Shown here piece after piece: positions 37,001 through 44,002 of a DNA stretch of 64,000 nucleotides. This DNA is from Pantoea sp. 18069. Its GTDB lineage: Bacteria; Pseudomonadota; Gammaproteobacteria; Burkholderiales; Burkholderiaceae_C. The first letter of the stretch is position 1. Every line of letters begins with the position of its first letter. Below the pieces are notes generated by a model, which was not told where the DNA came from, ran no database searches, and saw only the letters and a list, made by a program, of their open reading frames with translations. The stretch is taken from assembly GCF_902706035.1 (NCBI RefSeq), contig NZ_CACSJA010000023.1:1-64000 (forward strand), written 5' to 3'. The translations under genes were made by a program, and so were the position numbers.

Positions 37001-37153
37001 GTGGGCAGTGAAACCCAGCGCCCCTTTGCTTCGGTGATCGTCGGCGGCATGCTGGTGCTGCCCGTGGTTGCGCTCGTACTGCTGCCCGTGCTCTATGCCT
37101 GGCTCGGCCCCAAGACCTTGAAGAAACCGGATGAGTTGGATGAAAGCCATTAA
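34049..37153 (+). CDS. Heavy-metal RND efflux pump, CzcA/CusA family
   Basis: This is a 1,034-residue inner-membrane proton antiporter. It has the RND arrangement of helix 1 (residues ~12-30), a large periplasmic loop, helices 2-6, a second loop and helices 8-12. The proton-relay helix 4 reads AIDFGIMVDGAVVLAEN. The DFG-x3-DGA pattern with a following Glu is typical of CzcA-like divalent-metal pumps and unlike the AIGAMVDAA of Cu/Ag CusA, so Zn, Co, Cd or Ni is more likely than Cu or Ag. This is inference from one motif. The gene overlaps the start of the channel gene. Confidence 0.92.
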   Translation: MLRALIDFAVHRRLVVVCATVMIAIYGIYAYLHTAIEAYPDVTNVQVGIIAQAPGLAPEEVERQITQPLERQLNGTPGLVSLRSESYFGLSMVNMVFDDHANSFTARAEVAQRLPQVELPAGVTPEMAPDYTPLGKIFYYRLKSDRHTLDQLRTEQEWNIVRTLKQVQGVADVVSIGGFVKEYHVEVDPDKLYRLGLSLADVTEAIEKSNRNVGGGLLRRGEQSFIIRGIGLLRSPQEIKEVVVQLRGGAPITIGDVASVIQSHTPRQGSVGMDDENDVVQGVVLLKRGENPSLVLDGLHEKVKLLNGGLLPEGMQMETTYDRSDLVGHTLATVQHNLLFGAGLIVGVLWLVLRSLRGSLIVATVIPLSLLVAFIGLHWLGMPANLISMGAIDFGIMVDGAVVLAENIIRNARLRKPANQREMRAIIIESTIAVAKPTLFAMAIVIAALIPVFSLQSIEGRIFRPLAMTYSFALLGALVFALGLVPALCALLLKPKHVMKPEPEVFERMDHGYQHWIGRTLDRIARQRLVVFGAIAILVAAGLSATKLGTEFLPQLDEGDAYVLVQMPPSISLEKGQEVLAEVRHILRQFPEVTSVSTEQGRPESGTDNETLNMAKALIRLKPLKDWRKDLTKPALIEQMRDQLNVIPGVAFNFSQPIRDSVEESTSGARGQVVLKVFGPEIDQLRAILLQTMDQVRPIEGVVDLDLYRDAPAPQLHVEFDRNALARQGIAMETAQKTLEMALAGELATTLWEGEHPVPVRVRLPYVNRMDEATMRDIAIPTAQGGSVPLHSVGKISVKIGNASIFRENNSRYMALKFNVEGRDIGSVVKDTLAAFKANVQVPAGYQAVWGGEWENQQRAAQRLQVVVPLSLLIVFGLLFGALGQARSSGVILLCAPFAMVGGIAALHITGIELSISAAIGFIALLGQVALVGLLVVSAVETLRREGMPLRQALVQGTAERMRSVLLVATLALLGLLPMALSTGVGSETQRPFASVIVGGMLVLPVVALVLLPVLYAWLGPKTLKKPDELDESH

Positions 37154-38456
37154 ATCTATAGCGGCGGCCGTGGCCCTCGTGAGCGCGGGCGCCTGCCTGG
37201 CCGCGCTCCCGGCGCAAACCTCTGCATCTGCCGGCGGGCCCGCTGCGGTAAGTGCTGCCCAACTGCCCGCATCGCTGGGCCTGGTCGAGTATCTGGCGCT
37301 GGTGCGCAGCCTGCATCCGACGCTGCGCGCCATGCCGCTGCGCCAGCGCATGGAACAGGCCGATGTGCAGACCGCGGGCACCTGGGCCAACCCCAGCGTG
37401 CACTACGGGCGCAAGCCCGAGGAGAAGGAGTGGGGCGTGGAGCAGTCCCTGCCCATCTTCGGGCAGATAGGCATGCGCACCGAAGCCGCGAAGCTCGCGG
37501 CCGCGACCGGCGAAGCCGAGCGCGCGGCGCAGGTGCAGGAAATCATGGGCCAGGCGGCCCAGCGCTTTGCGCAGCTGCTGCTGGACCAGGAAAAGCTGGC
37601 CGCCAAGCGGCAGGCGATGGCGCAGCTGGAGCAGGCCGCCAAGGTGGTGCAGGGGCAGATCCAGCTCGGCGGGCGCAGCCGCTACGACGGCGCGCGCGTC
37701 GAACTGCAGCGCGCCCAGATGCAGGTGCAACTCGAGCAGCAGGAGGCCCAGACGCTGGCCGCGCGCGCCGCGCTGGCCGAACTGCTGGCCCAGCCGAACT
37801 GGACGCCCGAGGCCGTGGGCAGCCTGCTGCCTGCGAAGGAGGCGGCGCAGGAGCCGTCGTTCGACGCGATGTGGCAGCAGGCCCGGGAGCGGCTCGCGCC
37901 GCTGCAGGCCGCGCATGCCAAGGTGGTGCAGGCCGAGCAGTTCACGCGCCAGCAGGCGCGCGAGGCCTTGCCCACGCCCACCGTGGGCGTGACGCGGGTG
38001 CGTGGCCGCCAGGAGACCTATGGCTATAACCAGGTGGGTATCTCGATCGAGCTGCCGCTGTTCGATCGCAAGCAGGGCACGATAGAGCGCGCACGGCTAG
38101 AGCATGCGCAGGCGCTGCTCGAGGAAGACGCCGCGCAGCAGCAGGCCCGCCAACAACTGCAGCAGGCGCTGCGCCAGCGCAATCTGCTGCGCAAGTCGCT
38201 CACGAGCTTCGAGTCGCGCGGGCTGAGCCAGCTCGCGCCGCTGCGCCAGATGGCGCAGGACGCCTACCGCCTGGGCCAAAGCTCCATCCTCGAGTGGCTG
38301 GACGCGATGGACTCGGTCTCCAGCCACCAGCAGGAATACCTGGATCTGACGCTCCAGGTCTGGCAGGCCGAATGGCAGCTCGACGCCGCGCGCGGCCGGT
38401 TGCCACTCGCCGGTGGGGTCGTGGGCAGCGGCTGCATCGGGGCCGCCTGTTTATAG
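37131..38456 (+). CDS. TolC-family outer-membrane channel (CzcC/CusC-like)
   Basis: The protein has 441 residues. A signal peptide (MKAIKSIAAAVALVSAGACLA) starts at the second ATG (37140); the first ATG at 37131 adds three residues. Two tandem outer-membrane efflux (OEP) domains are rich in Ala, Gln and Arg coiled-coil heptads, as in TolC homologues. The start overlaps the pump gene by about 20 bp, so the three efflux subunits are translationally coupled. It should form the trimeric duct through the outer membrane for metal ions delivered by the RND pump and adaptor. Confidence 0.9.
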   Translation: MSWMKAIKSIAAAVALVSAGACLAALPAQTSASAGGPAAVSAAQLPASLGLVEYLALVRSLHPTLRAMPLRQRMEQADVQTAGTWANPSVHYGRKPEEKEWGVEQSLPIFGQIGMRTEAAKLAAATGEAERAAQVQEIMGQAAQRFAQLLLDQEKLAAKRQAMAQLEQAAKVVQGQIQLGGRSRYDGARVELQRAQMQVQLEQQEAQTLAARAALAELLAQPNWTPEAVGSLLPAKEAAQEPSFDAMWQQARERLAPLQAAHAKVVQAEQFTRQQAREALPTPTVGVTRVRGRQETYGYNQVGISIELPLFDRKQGTIERARLEHAQALLEEDAAQQQARQQLQQALRQRNLLRKSLTSFESRGLSQLAPLRQMAQDAYRLGQSSILEWLDAMDSVSSHQQEYLDLTLQVWQAEWQLDAARGRLPLAGGVVGSGCIGAACL

Positions 38457-38489
38457 TTCGGGACTTTGCCTCCTTCTGTACCCCTGCCC

Positions 38490-39182
38490 ATGCCGCGCTT
38501 CCTCATCATCGAAGACGATTCCCAGAATGCCCGCTTCCTGGCCGAAGGCATGCGCGAACTCCAGGCCGAAGTCTGCGTCTGTCCCGACGGGGTGCAGGGG
38601 CTAACCCAGGCCGTGACCGGCCACTGGGATGCGATCGTGCTCGACCGCATGCTGCCCGACGGCTTCGACGGCATCAAGATCCTGCAGGCGCTGCGCGGCA
38701 TGGGCAACACCACGCCGGTGCTGGTGCTCAGCGCGCTGTCGGCCACCGACGAGCGCGTGCGCTGCCTCAAGGCCGGCTGTGACGACTACCTGACCAAGCC
38801 GTTCGCGTTCTCGGAGCTGCAGGCCCGCCTCGAAGCCCTGCTGCGCCGCGTGCAATCGGCCGCGCCTGCGTCGGTGCTCGAAGTCGGGGATCTGCGGCTG
38901 GACCTGCTGAGCCGCCATGCCGAGCGCGGCGGGCGCACGCTGCTGCTGCAGCCGCGCGAGTTCCGCCTGCTGGCCTTTCTTGCGCGCCATGTGGACCAGA
39001 CCGTCACGCGCACCATGCTGCTCGAATCGGTCTGGGATTACCGCTTCGATCCGCAGACCAATGTGATCGACGTGCACATCAGCCGGCTGCGCAACAAGGT
39101 CGACAAGGGCTCCGAGCAGCCGCTGATCCATACCGTGCGCGGCGTGGGCTACTGCCTGTCGACCCACGCGCCCGGGCTATGA
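38490..39182 (+). CDS. OmpR/PhoB-family response regulator
   Basis: The protein has 230 residues. The receiver domain (1-120) has the acidic pocket (IIEDDSQ), the phosphoacceptor Asp in IVLDRMLPDG and Lys in DDYLTKPF. The C-terminal winged helix is of the OmpR type (RTMLLESVWDYRFDPQTNVIDVHISRLRNKVD). The chosen ATG at 38490 begins directly with the receiver (MPRFLIIEDD). It is 33 bp after the channel gene and overlaps the kinase gene, so it most likely controls the metal efflux operon it belongs to, like CusR/CzcR. Confidence 0.92.
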   Translation: MPRFLIIEDDSQNARFLAEGMRELQAEVCVCPDGVQGLTQAVTGHWDAIVLDRMLPDGFDGIKILQALRGMGNTTPVLVLSALSATDERVRCLKAGCDDYLTKPFAFSELQARLEALLRRVQSAAPASVLEVGDLRLDLLSRHAERGGRTLLLQPREFRLLAFLARHVDQTVTRTMLLESVWDYRFDPQTNVIDVHISRLRNKVDKGSEQPLIHTVRGVGYCLSTHAPGL

Positions 39183-40558
39183 ACCTGCTGAGCACGGCCA
39201 GGCGCCCCTGGAGTTCGATTGCCTTTCGCCTGGCCCTGAGCTATGGCGGCCTGCTGCTGCTGACCATGGTGGTGGTGTTCACCATCTTCTATGTGCAGAT
39301 GGTCAGCGTGTTCAGCCACCGCATGGACCGCGAAGCCAAGATGGACCTGCAGCGCCTGGAGCAGCATGCGCTGCATTACGGCGAAGCGTCGCTGCGCAAG
39401 GAAATCGACCGGATGCTCAGCGATGGTGTCGACAGCCAGACGGAAATCGCCATTCTCACAAACTGGGACGGCGACTTCCTCGCCGGCAATGCGCGCATCC
39501 TGCCGCAGCGCAGCATCAGCACCTTCGGCTTGCGCGAGCTGCCGCTCGAGCGCGAAGGCCGCAGCATGACCGGCCGCGTGGCCGTGGCCCAGCTGCCCAG
39601 CGGCAATGTGCTGATCGTCGGCCGCGACATGGATGCGCTGCAGGACATCGAGCAGCGTTTCATGCGCGCCAGCCTGACCGCGGCGGTGATCGTCGTGATC
39701 CTGGCCATTTCGGGCAGCGTGGGATTCGCGCGCCTGGTCGATGACCGCGCGGCCAGCATACGCCACACCATGCTGCAGGTCGCCAACGGTGACCTGGGCC
39801 AGCGCATTCCGCTTTCCAACGATGACGATGAATTCACGCGGCTGGGCCGGGACATCAACAAGATGCTCGACCAGATCGAGCTGCTGATGGATGGCGTGCG
39901 CCATGTCTCCAACACCATCGCCCACAACCTGCGCACGCCGCTCACGCGGGTGCTGCTGCAACTGCGCAGCGTGCGCCATCTGGGCGGAAATGATCAGCAG
40001 CGCCTGCTCGAACACCTCGAGCAGGAGGTGCAGGACCTGGGCACGGTGTTCGACAAGTTGCTGCAGATTGCCGAGCTCGAATCCGGCATGCGCCGCCAGG
40101 AGTTCGCGGTGGTCGATATCCAGGGACTGCTGGCCGACATCGCCGACCTGTACGTTCCGGTGGCCGAGGAAACCGGCTCCTACCTCGAAGTCGTGGTCCA
40201 GGGCCACCCCTGCGCGCTGGGCGATGCCGATCTGCTGGCCAATGCGCTGGCCAATCTGGTCGAAAACGCGCTCAAGTACGCCTGCCAGCAAGCCGGCGGC
40301 CATCTGCGCATCACGGCCGAGCAAAAGGGCGAGATGATAGACCTGCGCCTGCAGGACAACGGCCCGGGCGTGCCCGCGGACTTGCTGCCGCATATCACCG
40401 ATCGCTTCTACCGCGTCCATGAACGCCAGCCCGGCCATGGCCTGGGGCTGTCGAGCGTGCAGGCCATCGTGCAGTTGCACAGCGGCAGCCTGCACTTCGC
40501 CAATCTCGCGCCCGGCTTCGAGGTGCAGCTGCGCCTGCCGGCGGCGGCAAGCGCGTAG
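39179..40558 (+). CDS. Sensor histidine kinase (CusS/CzcS-like)
   Basis: This 459-residue membrane protein has transmembrane helices at ~21-43 and ~163-185 enclosing a ~120-residue periplasmic sensor. A HAMP domain, a HisKA domain (phosphoacceptor His in SNTIAHNLRTPL, with Asn where Asp or Glu is more common) and a HATPase domain (N-box NALANLVENALKY; G-boxes DNGPGV and GHGLGLSSV) follow. The ATG overlaps the response regulator stop (ATGA). It is expected to sense periplasmic metal and phosphorylate the neighbouring regulator. The ligand is unknown. Confidence 0.92.
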   Translation: MNLLSTARRPWSSIAFRLALSYGGLLLLTMVVVFTIFYVQMVSVFSHRMDREAKMDLQRLEQHALHYGEASLRKEIDRMLSDGVDSQTEIAILTNWDGDFLAGNARILPQRSISTFGLRELPLEREGRSMTGRVAVAQLPSGNVLIVGRDMDALQDIEQRFMRASLTAAVIVVILAISGSVGFARLVDDRAASIRHTMLQVANGDLGQRIPLSNDDDEFTRLGRDINKMLDQIELLMDGVRHVSNTIAHNLRTPLTRVLLQLRSVRHLGGNDQQRLLEHLEQEVQDLGTVFDKLLQIAELESGMRRQEFAVVDIQGLLADIADLYVPVAEETGSYLEVVVQGHPCALGDADLLANALANLVENALKYACQQAGGHLRITAEQKGEMIDLRLQDNGPGVPADLLPHITDRFYRVHERQPGHGLGLSSVQAIVQLHSGSLHFANLAPGFEVQLRLPAAASA

Positions 40559-40573
40559 CGGACCCCGGGACTC

Positions 40574-40591
40574 AGAACGTGTTCACGTTCT
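40574..40591. terminator. Stem-loop between convergent kinase and DUF2917 genes
   Basis: AGAACGTG and CACGTTCT are perfect 8-bp arms around TT, sitting between convergent stops and touching the DUF2917 stop codon. It is part of a 17-bp sequence that recurs inverted at 43870-43886. No T tract. Confidence 0.45.
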
Positions 40592-40935
40592 CAGATCCGC
40601 AGCGTGCGCCAGCTGCGGAGAAGGGCGCCGGCGCGCGCACGCCAGTCGCTTGCAGCCGGAGGCCGCGCCGGTGCCGCCACCGGACTGCAGCGCAGATGGG
40701 CCGGGCCGGCCAGCGCCGTGATCTGCAGCCTCAGCGCAGCGGGCGCGCGCCAGCTCTGGCCCGCCTGCAGCCGCCACTGCAGCCCGGGCAGCGCGTCGAT
40801 GCCGGCCAGCGCCGAACTGTTCAACTGCAGCGTGCCGGTGGCGCAGAACAGTTCGTCGCCCGCGGCAAAGGCGCGTGTCAAGGTCTGGCCGCGGGCCAGT
40901 GGCGCAAGGGTGGGAGCGGGGGCGGTGGGTTGCAT
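40591..40935 (-). CDS. DUF2917-domain protein
   Basis: This 114-residue protein starts MQPTAPAPTLAPLARGQTL. The DUF2917 core (small cupin-like, all-beta) covers residues ~15-85 with LFCATGTLQLNS and SWRAPAALRLQI; the C-terminal ~30 residues are basic and Ala/Arg rich. No catalytic residues are apparent and the function is unknown. It is divergent from the MocR-type regulator at 41104, with operator-like repeats between them, so the two genes are probably regulated together, the regulator controlling this gene. Confidence 0.8.
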   Translation of the reverse strand: MQPTAPAPTLAPLARGQTLTRAFAAGDELFCATGTLQLNSSALAGIDALPGLQWRLQAGQSWRAPAALRLQITALAGPAHLRCSPVAAPARPPAASDWRARAGALLRSWRTLRI

Positions 40936-40984
40936 ACAGGGACTCGCACAGGTACTGTTTCGGTGCTGTAAGCGTAGGGCCGGC

Positions 40985-41004
40985 GTGCCTGGCATAACAG
41001 GCAC
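40985..41004. promoter_or_regulatory. Inverted repeat upstream of the DUF2917 gene
   Basis: GTGCCTG and CAGGCAC are exact inverted copies around GCATAA, 50 bp upstream of the DUF2917 start. Candidate operator or promoter-proximal site in the divergent region. Confidence 0.4.
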
Positions 41005-41047
41005 AGCAGAAAGCCTTGTGCACCGCAGCAGCGCTGCTTGTGGCCAG

Positions 41048-41101
41048 CTGTTCTGGTCTGTCAATGGCCAATCTGTATCTGTTGCAGAACAGCCAGAACA
41101 G
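41048..41101. promoter_or_regulatory. Three copies of an operator-like motif before the MocR gene
   Basis: CTGTTCTGG (41048-41056) is the exact inverse of CCAGAACAG (41093-41101), and a third copy, CAGAACAG, lies in tandem at 41085-41092, 9 bp from the last. Paired direct and inverted half-sites of this sort are usual for MocR/GntR-type regulators. The block ends 2 bp before the first start codon. Confidence 0.6.
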
Positions 41102-41103
41102 GC

Positions 41104-42642
41104 ATGATGCAAGGCCTGAGCCCTTTGATGTCCCGTCCCATGCCCCTGACCGTAACCACCCCGGACGCATCGCTGCCGCTGTACCAGCGCATCGCGGCCG
41201 ATTACGCCCATGCGATGGCCCTGGGCACGTTGCAGGCGGGAGAGCGCATGCCTTCGGTGCGCGAGGTGATGCGCAGGCACACGGTGAGCCTGTCGACCGC
41301 CCTGCAGATGCTGCGCCACCTCGAAGCCGCGGGCCATCTCGAGGCGCGCCAGCGCGTGGGCTATTTCGTGCGCAGCGCCCGGGGCGGGGCGCTCGCGCCC
41401 AGCAGCGAACCCGATCTGAGCCGGCCCGTGCAAGGCGTCGACCAGGCGCACTTCATCGGCATCAACGCGCATATCTCGCTGCTGCTCGAGCAGGGGCGCC
41501 AGGCGGATGTGCATACCGATATCGGGGGCTGCACGCCGCCGCCGGGGCTGTTCGACCACCATTACCTGAACCGCATCGTCGCCAGGCTGCTGCGCGACGA
41601 CCCTACGCTGCTGGTGCAGGGGCGCTCGCTGCTGGCCAACCAGGGCAATCACCCCCATTTCCAGCAGGCCATGGCGCGGCGCGCGCTGGCCTCGGGCATA
41701 CGCGTGGCGCCGGCCGACGTGCTGGCCACCACCGGCAACTCGGAAGCCGTGAGCCTGGCATTGGCCGCGGTGTGCGCTCCTGGCGACATGGTGGCCGTCG
41801 AGTCGCCGACCTACTACGGCCTGCTGCAGGTGGTGGAGTCGCTGCAGCTGCAGACCCTGGAAATCCCCTGCAGCCCGCGCACGGGCATGTCGATCGAAGC
41901 GCTGGAACTCGCGTTCCAGACCCAGCCGCGCCTCAAGGCCGTGGTGGTCGTGCCGGAGCTGCAGATGCCGCTGGGTGCGCGCATGCCCGATGCGCACAAG
42001 GCGCGCATGGTGGCGCTGTGCGCGGCCCATGGCGCGGCGCTGATCGAAGACGACTCCTACGGCCTGTTCGTCGAAAGCGATCAGGCGGTCAAGCCCCTCA
42101 AGGCCTGGGACAACACGGGCGGCCATGTGATCTATTGCCAGGCTTTCAACAAGAGCCTGGCGCCGGGCCTGCGCCAGGGCTGGATGAACGGCGGGCGCTG
42201 GCATGGGCGCGTACAGATGCTCAAGTTCGCCCAGAGCCGCAACACGCAGACGCTGGGGCAACTGGTGGTGGCCGAAGTGCTGGGCTCGCCCACCCACCAG
42301 CGCAGCCTGGTCAAGCTCAAGCAGCAGCTGCGCAGCCAGCGCGAAGGCATGGCGCGGCTGGTGGCGCGCCATTTTCCGCTGGGCACGCGCCTGAGCCTGC
42401 CGCCCGGCGGGCTGTGCCTGTGGCTAGAACTGCCTGAAGGGTTTTCCAGCGCCGCGCTGTTCACCGCGGCCCTGGCGCAGGGCATACGCATCGCGCCGGG
42501 CAGCATGTTCTCGAACTCCGGGCGCTACGAACACTGCCTGCGCCTGGCCTGCACGCATCCCGTGACGCCCGCGATGGAGCAGGTGTGCCGCACGCTGGGG
42601 GCGATGGCCTGCGCGCAGCTGGGGCAGGCGGCGCGCGGGTGA
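41104..42642 (+). CDS. MocR-type regulator: GntR helix-turn-helix fused to PLP aminotransferase-like domain
   Basis: The protein is up to 512 residues. The winged helix (about 25-95) shows LPLYQRIAADYAHAMALGTL and RMPSVREVMRRHTVS. After a linker comes a fold-type I aminotransferase domain with the PLP-binding Lys in YCQAFNKSLAPG. MocR proteins use PLP and an amino-acid-like ligand for regulation rather than transamination. Starts at 41104, 41107, 41128 and 41140 are all in frame; none has a strong ribosome binding site. It is divergent from the DUF2917 gene, its likely target. Confidence 0.88.
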   Translation: MMQGLSPLMSRPMPLTVTTPDASLPLYQRIAADYAHAMALGTLQAGERMPSVREVMRRHTVSLSTALQMLRHLEAAGHLEARQRVGYFVRSARGGALAPSSEPDLSRPVQGVDQAHFIGINAHISLLLEQGRQADVHTDIGGCTPPPGLFDHHYLNRIVARLLRDDPTLLVQGRSLLANQGNHPHFQQAMARRALASGIRVAPADVLATTGNSEAVSLALAAVCAPGDMVAVESPTYYGLLQVVESLQLQTLEIPCSPRTGMSIEALELAFQTQPRLKAVVVVPELQMPLGARMPDAHKARMVALCAAHGAALIEDDSYGLFVESDQAVKPLKAWDNTGGHVIYCQAFNKSLAPGLRQGWMNGGRWHGRVQMLKFAQSRNTQTLGQLVVAEVLGSPTHQRSLVKLKQQLRSQREGMARLVARHFPLGTRLSLPPGGLCLWLELPEGFSSAALFTAALAQGIRIAPGSMFSNSGRYEHCLRLACTHPVTPAMEQVCRTLGAMACAQLGQAARG

Positions 42643-42657
42643 GAGGCCACCCTCGGC

Positions 42658-42830
42658 GGCTCAGGGCGAACGGTTGTTGAGGGCGCGGTGTAAAACTCCG
42701 TTCGGGCTGGGCCTCGCTCGGCGCGCCCGTCGAAGCCCCGGCATTGAATCAACCCGCCTCAAGCCTCGCTGGCCGGCTCGCCACAAACAGGTTGCAAGCG
42801 TTGCGCTCAACTGCTCCCCCGTTCGCCCTG
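42658..42830. repeat. REP-like palindrome cluster
   Basis: GGCTCAGGGCGAACGG (42658-42673) faces the imperfect inverse CCGTTCGGGCTGGGCC (42698-42713), and CCGTTCGCCCTG recurs at 42819-42830. Such GGGCGAACGG-bearing palindromes recur between genes in many beta- and gammaproteobacteria. The 246-bp gap between the MocR and LysR stops holds no gene. Confidence 0.55.
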
Positions 42831-42888
42831 CGCCTGCCTGGCCGGCCGGGTTCTGCAGCAACGCCGACCCGCTGCCCGGCATCGCCAA

Positions 42889-43821
42889 TCAAAGCGATTC
42901 AGCCACTTCCTTCAAGCAAGCCACCAGATGCTGCGCGCCCGGTGTCAGCGTGCGGCTGCGGTTCCACATCACGCCTGCAGGACGCATGAGGCGCGGGAGC
43001 GTCAGTGGCAGCACGTTGAGCGGTTGAATCGGGTCTTTCGCTGCCGCCGCGGCCATCATTGCGATGGCATTCGTCATGTGCAGGTAGGAACGGATCAGGT
43101 GCGTGGAGAGGGTTTCGATGTAGTTGCTGGAGAGCGAAATGTCGTGGCGTTCGAGGATGTGTTCCAGCGGCTCGCGCAGTTGCGAGCCTGCGGGCGGCAG
43201 TACCCAGGGGTAATTTTTCATATCCGCCCACTTCACTTTCTTCTGTTTCGCCAGCGGATGGTTCGGGCCGGTCATCAGCACCAGAGGCTCTTTCAGAAGT
43301 TCCAGCTCCTGCACATCCTGGCTTGCGTGCCGGGAAGGCAGTCGGCCGATCAGCAGATTGATATTGCCCTGCAGGAGCTCGGGCATCAGCGTCTGGATGG
43401 TGCCCTCGGTCACCAGCACGTTGGTGCCAGGCGAGCGCTCCTTGAGCAGAGCCAGTGCCGTGGGCAAAAGCACCGATGTCCACGCCGGGAAGACCCCCAC
43501 ATGAATCTTTCCTTCCGTGCCTGTGCTGATGGCGCGCAGTTCTTCGCGCGCGTGGTGGATGTTGACCAGCATGCTGCGCGCATGGCGGATCAGGCATTCG
43601 CCGTAGGCCGTTGGCTGCAAGCCTTGAGGGGTGCGGGCGAACAACTGCAATCCAAGGCCTTTTTCCAGCTCGGACAGCGCCTTGGAAACCGCGGAAACGG
43701 TGATGTGCGAGATCTCTGCGACTTGCTTCAGGTTGCCGAAATCATCCAGTGCAATCAGCAGCCGCAGCTGTCTTGCTTTGAGGTTGACTTGCAGATACCA
43801 GTCGAGTGGGGAAGCGGGCAT
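42889..43821 (-). CDS. LysR-family transcriptional regulator
   Basis: The protein has 310 residues. The N-terminal helix-turn-helix (~15-75) includes LRLLIALDDFGNLKQVAE and VSAVSKALSELE; the C-terminal periplasmic-binding-like domain spans ~100-300 (GKIHVGVFPAWTSVLLP). It resembles the GbpR/PcaQ/LigR-like branch that regulates aromatic and sugar catabolism. It is divergent from the binding-protein gene at 44003. The 181-bp gap holds the palindromes at 43870-43886 and 43948-43961, so it likely controls the start of the catabolic cluster. The co-inducer is unknown. Confidence 0.9.
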   Translation of the reverse strand: MPASPLDWYLQVNLKARQLRLLIALDDFGNLKQVAEISHITVSAVSKALSELEKGLGLQLFARTPQGLQPTAYGECLIRHARSMLVNIHHAREELRAISTGTEGKIHVGVFPAWTSVLLPTALALLKERSPGTNVLVTEGTIQTLMPELLQGNINLLIGRLPSRHASQDVQELELLKEPLVLMTGPNHPLAKQKKVKWADMKNYPWVLPPAGSQLREPLEHILERHDISLSSNYIETLSTHLIRSYLHMTNAIAMMAAAAAKDPIQPLNVLPLTLPRLMRPAGVMWNRSRTLTPGAQHLVACLKEVAESL

Positions 43822-43869
43822 GTCGATGTGTTCGCTGGCAGTTCGATGGGCAGAACCTATGCCTTAGAT

Positions 43870-43886
43870 CGTGAACACGTTCTGAG
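43870..43886. repeat. 17-bp sequence, inverted copy of 40571-40587
   Basis: CGTGAACACGTTCTGAG is the exact inverse of CTCAGAACGTGTTCACG at 40571-40587. Here it lies 49 bp upstream of the LysR start; at the other end it follows the sensor-kinase stop. Each copy is itself a near-palindrome. Confidence 0.6.
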
Positions 43887-43947
43887 GGAACCGTAGCTTA
43901 ACTGAATGCTCAACCGAGGCCACAAATTACTCAATCGACAACGTGTT

Positions 43948-43961
43948 GGTGCACATGCACC
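43948..43961. promoter_or_regulatory. Palindrome in the LysR / binding-protein divergent region
   Basis: GGTGCA and TGCACC flank CA, 41 bp upstream of the binding-protein start. Candidate operator; the regulator is not proven. Confidence 0.4.
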
Positions 43962-44002
43962 ATCGGTCACTCAAAACAACCAACAGAAATGAGAGACAAG
44001 CC

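Noticed and set aside
32876..37390. A 1,504-codon minus-strand open frame opposite the metal efflux genes
   Set aside because: It mirrors three well-recognised plus-strand genes. The translation is His/Arg/Gln-rich low-complexity sequence, typical of an antisense frame in GC-rich DNA, with no domain or start signal.
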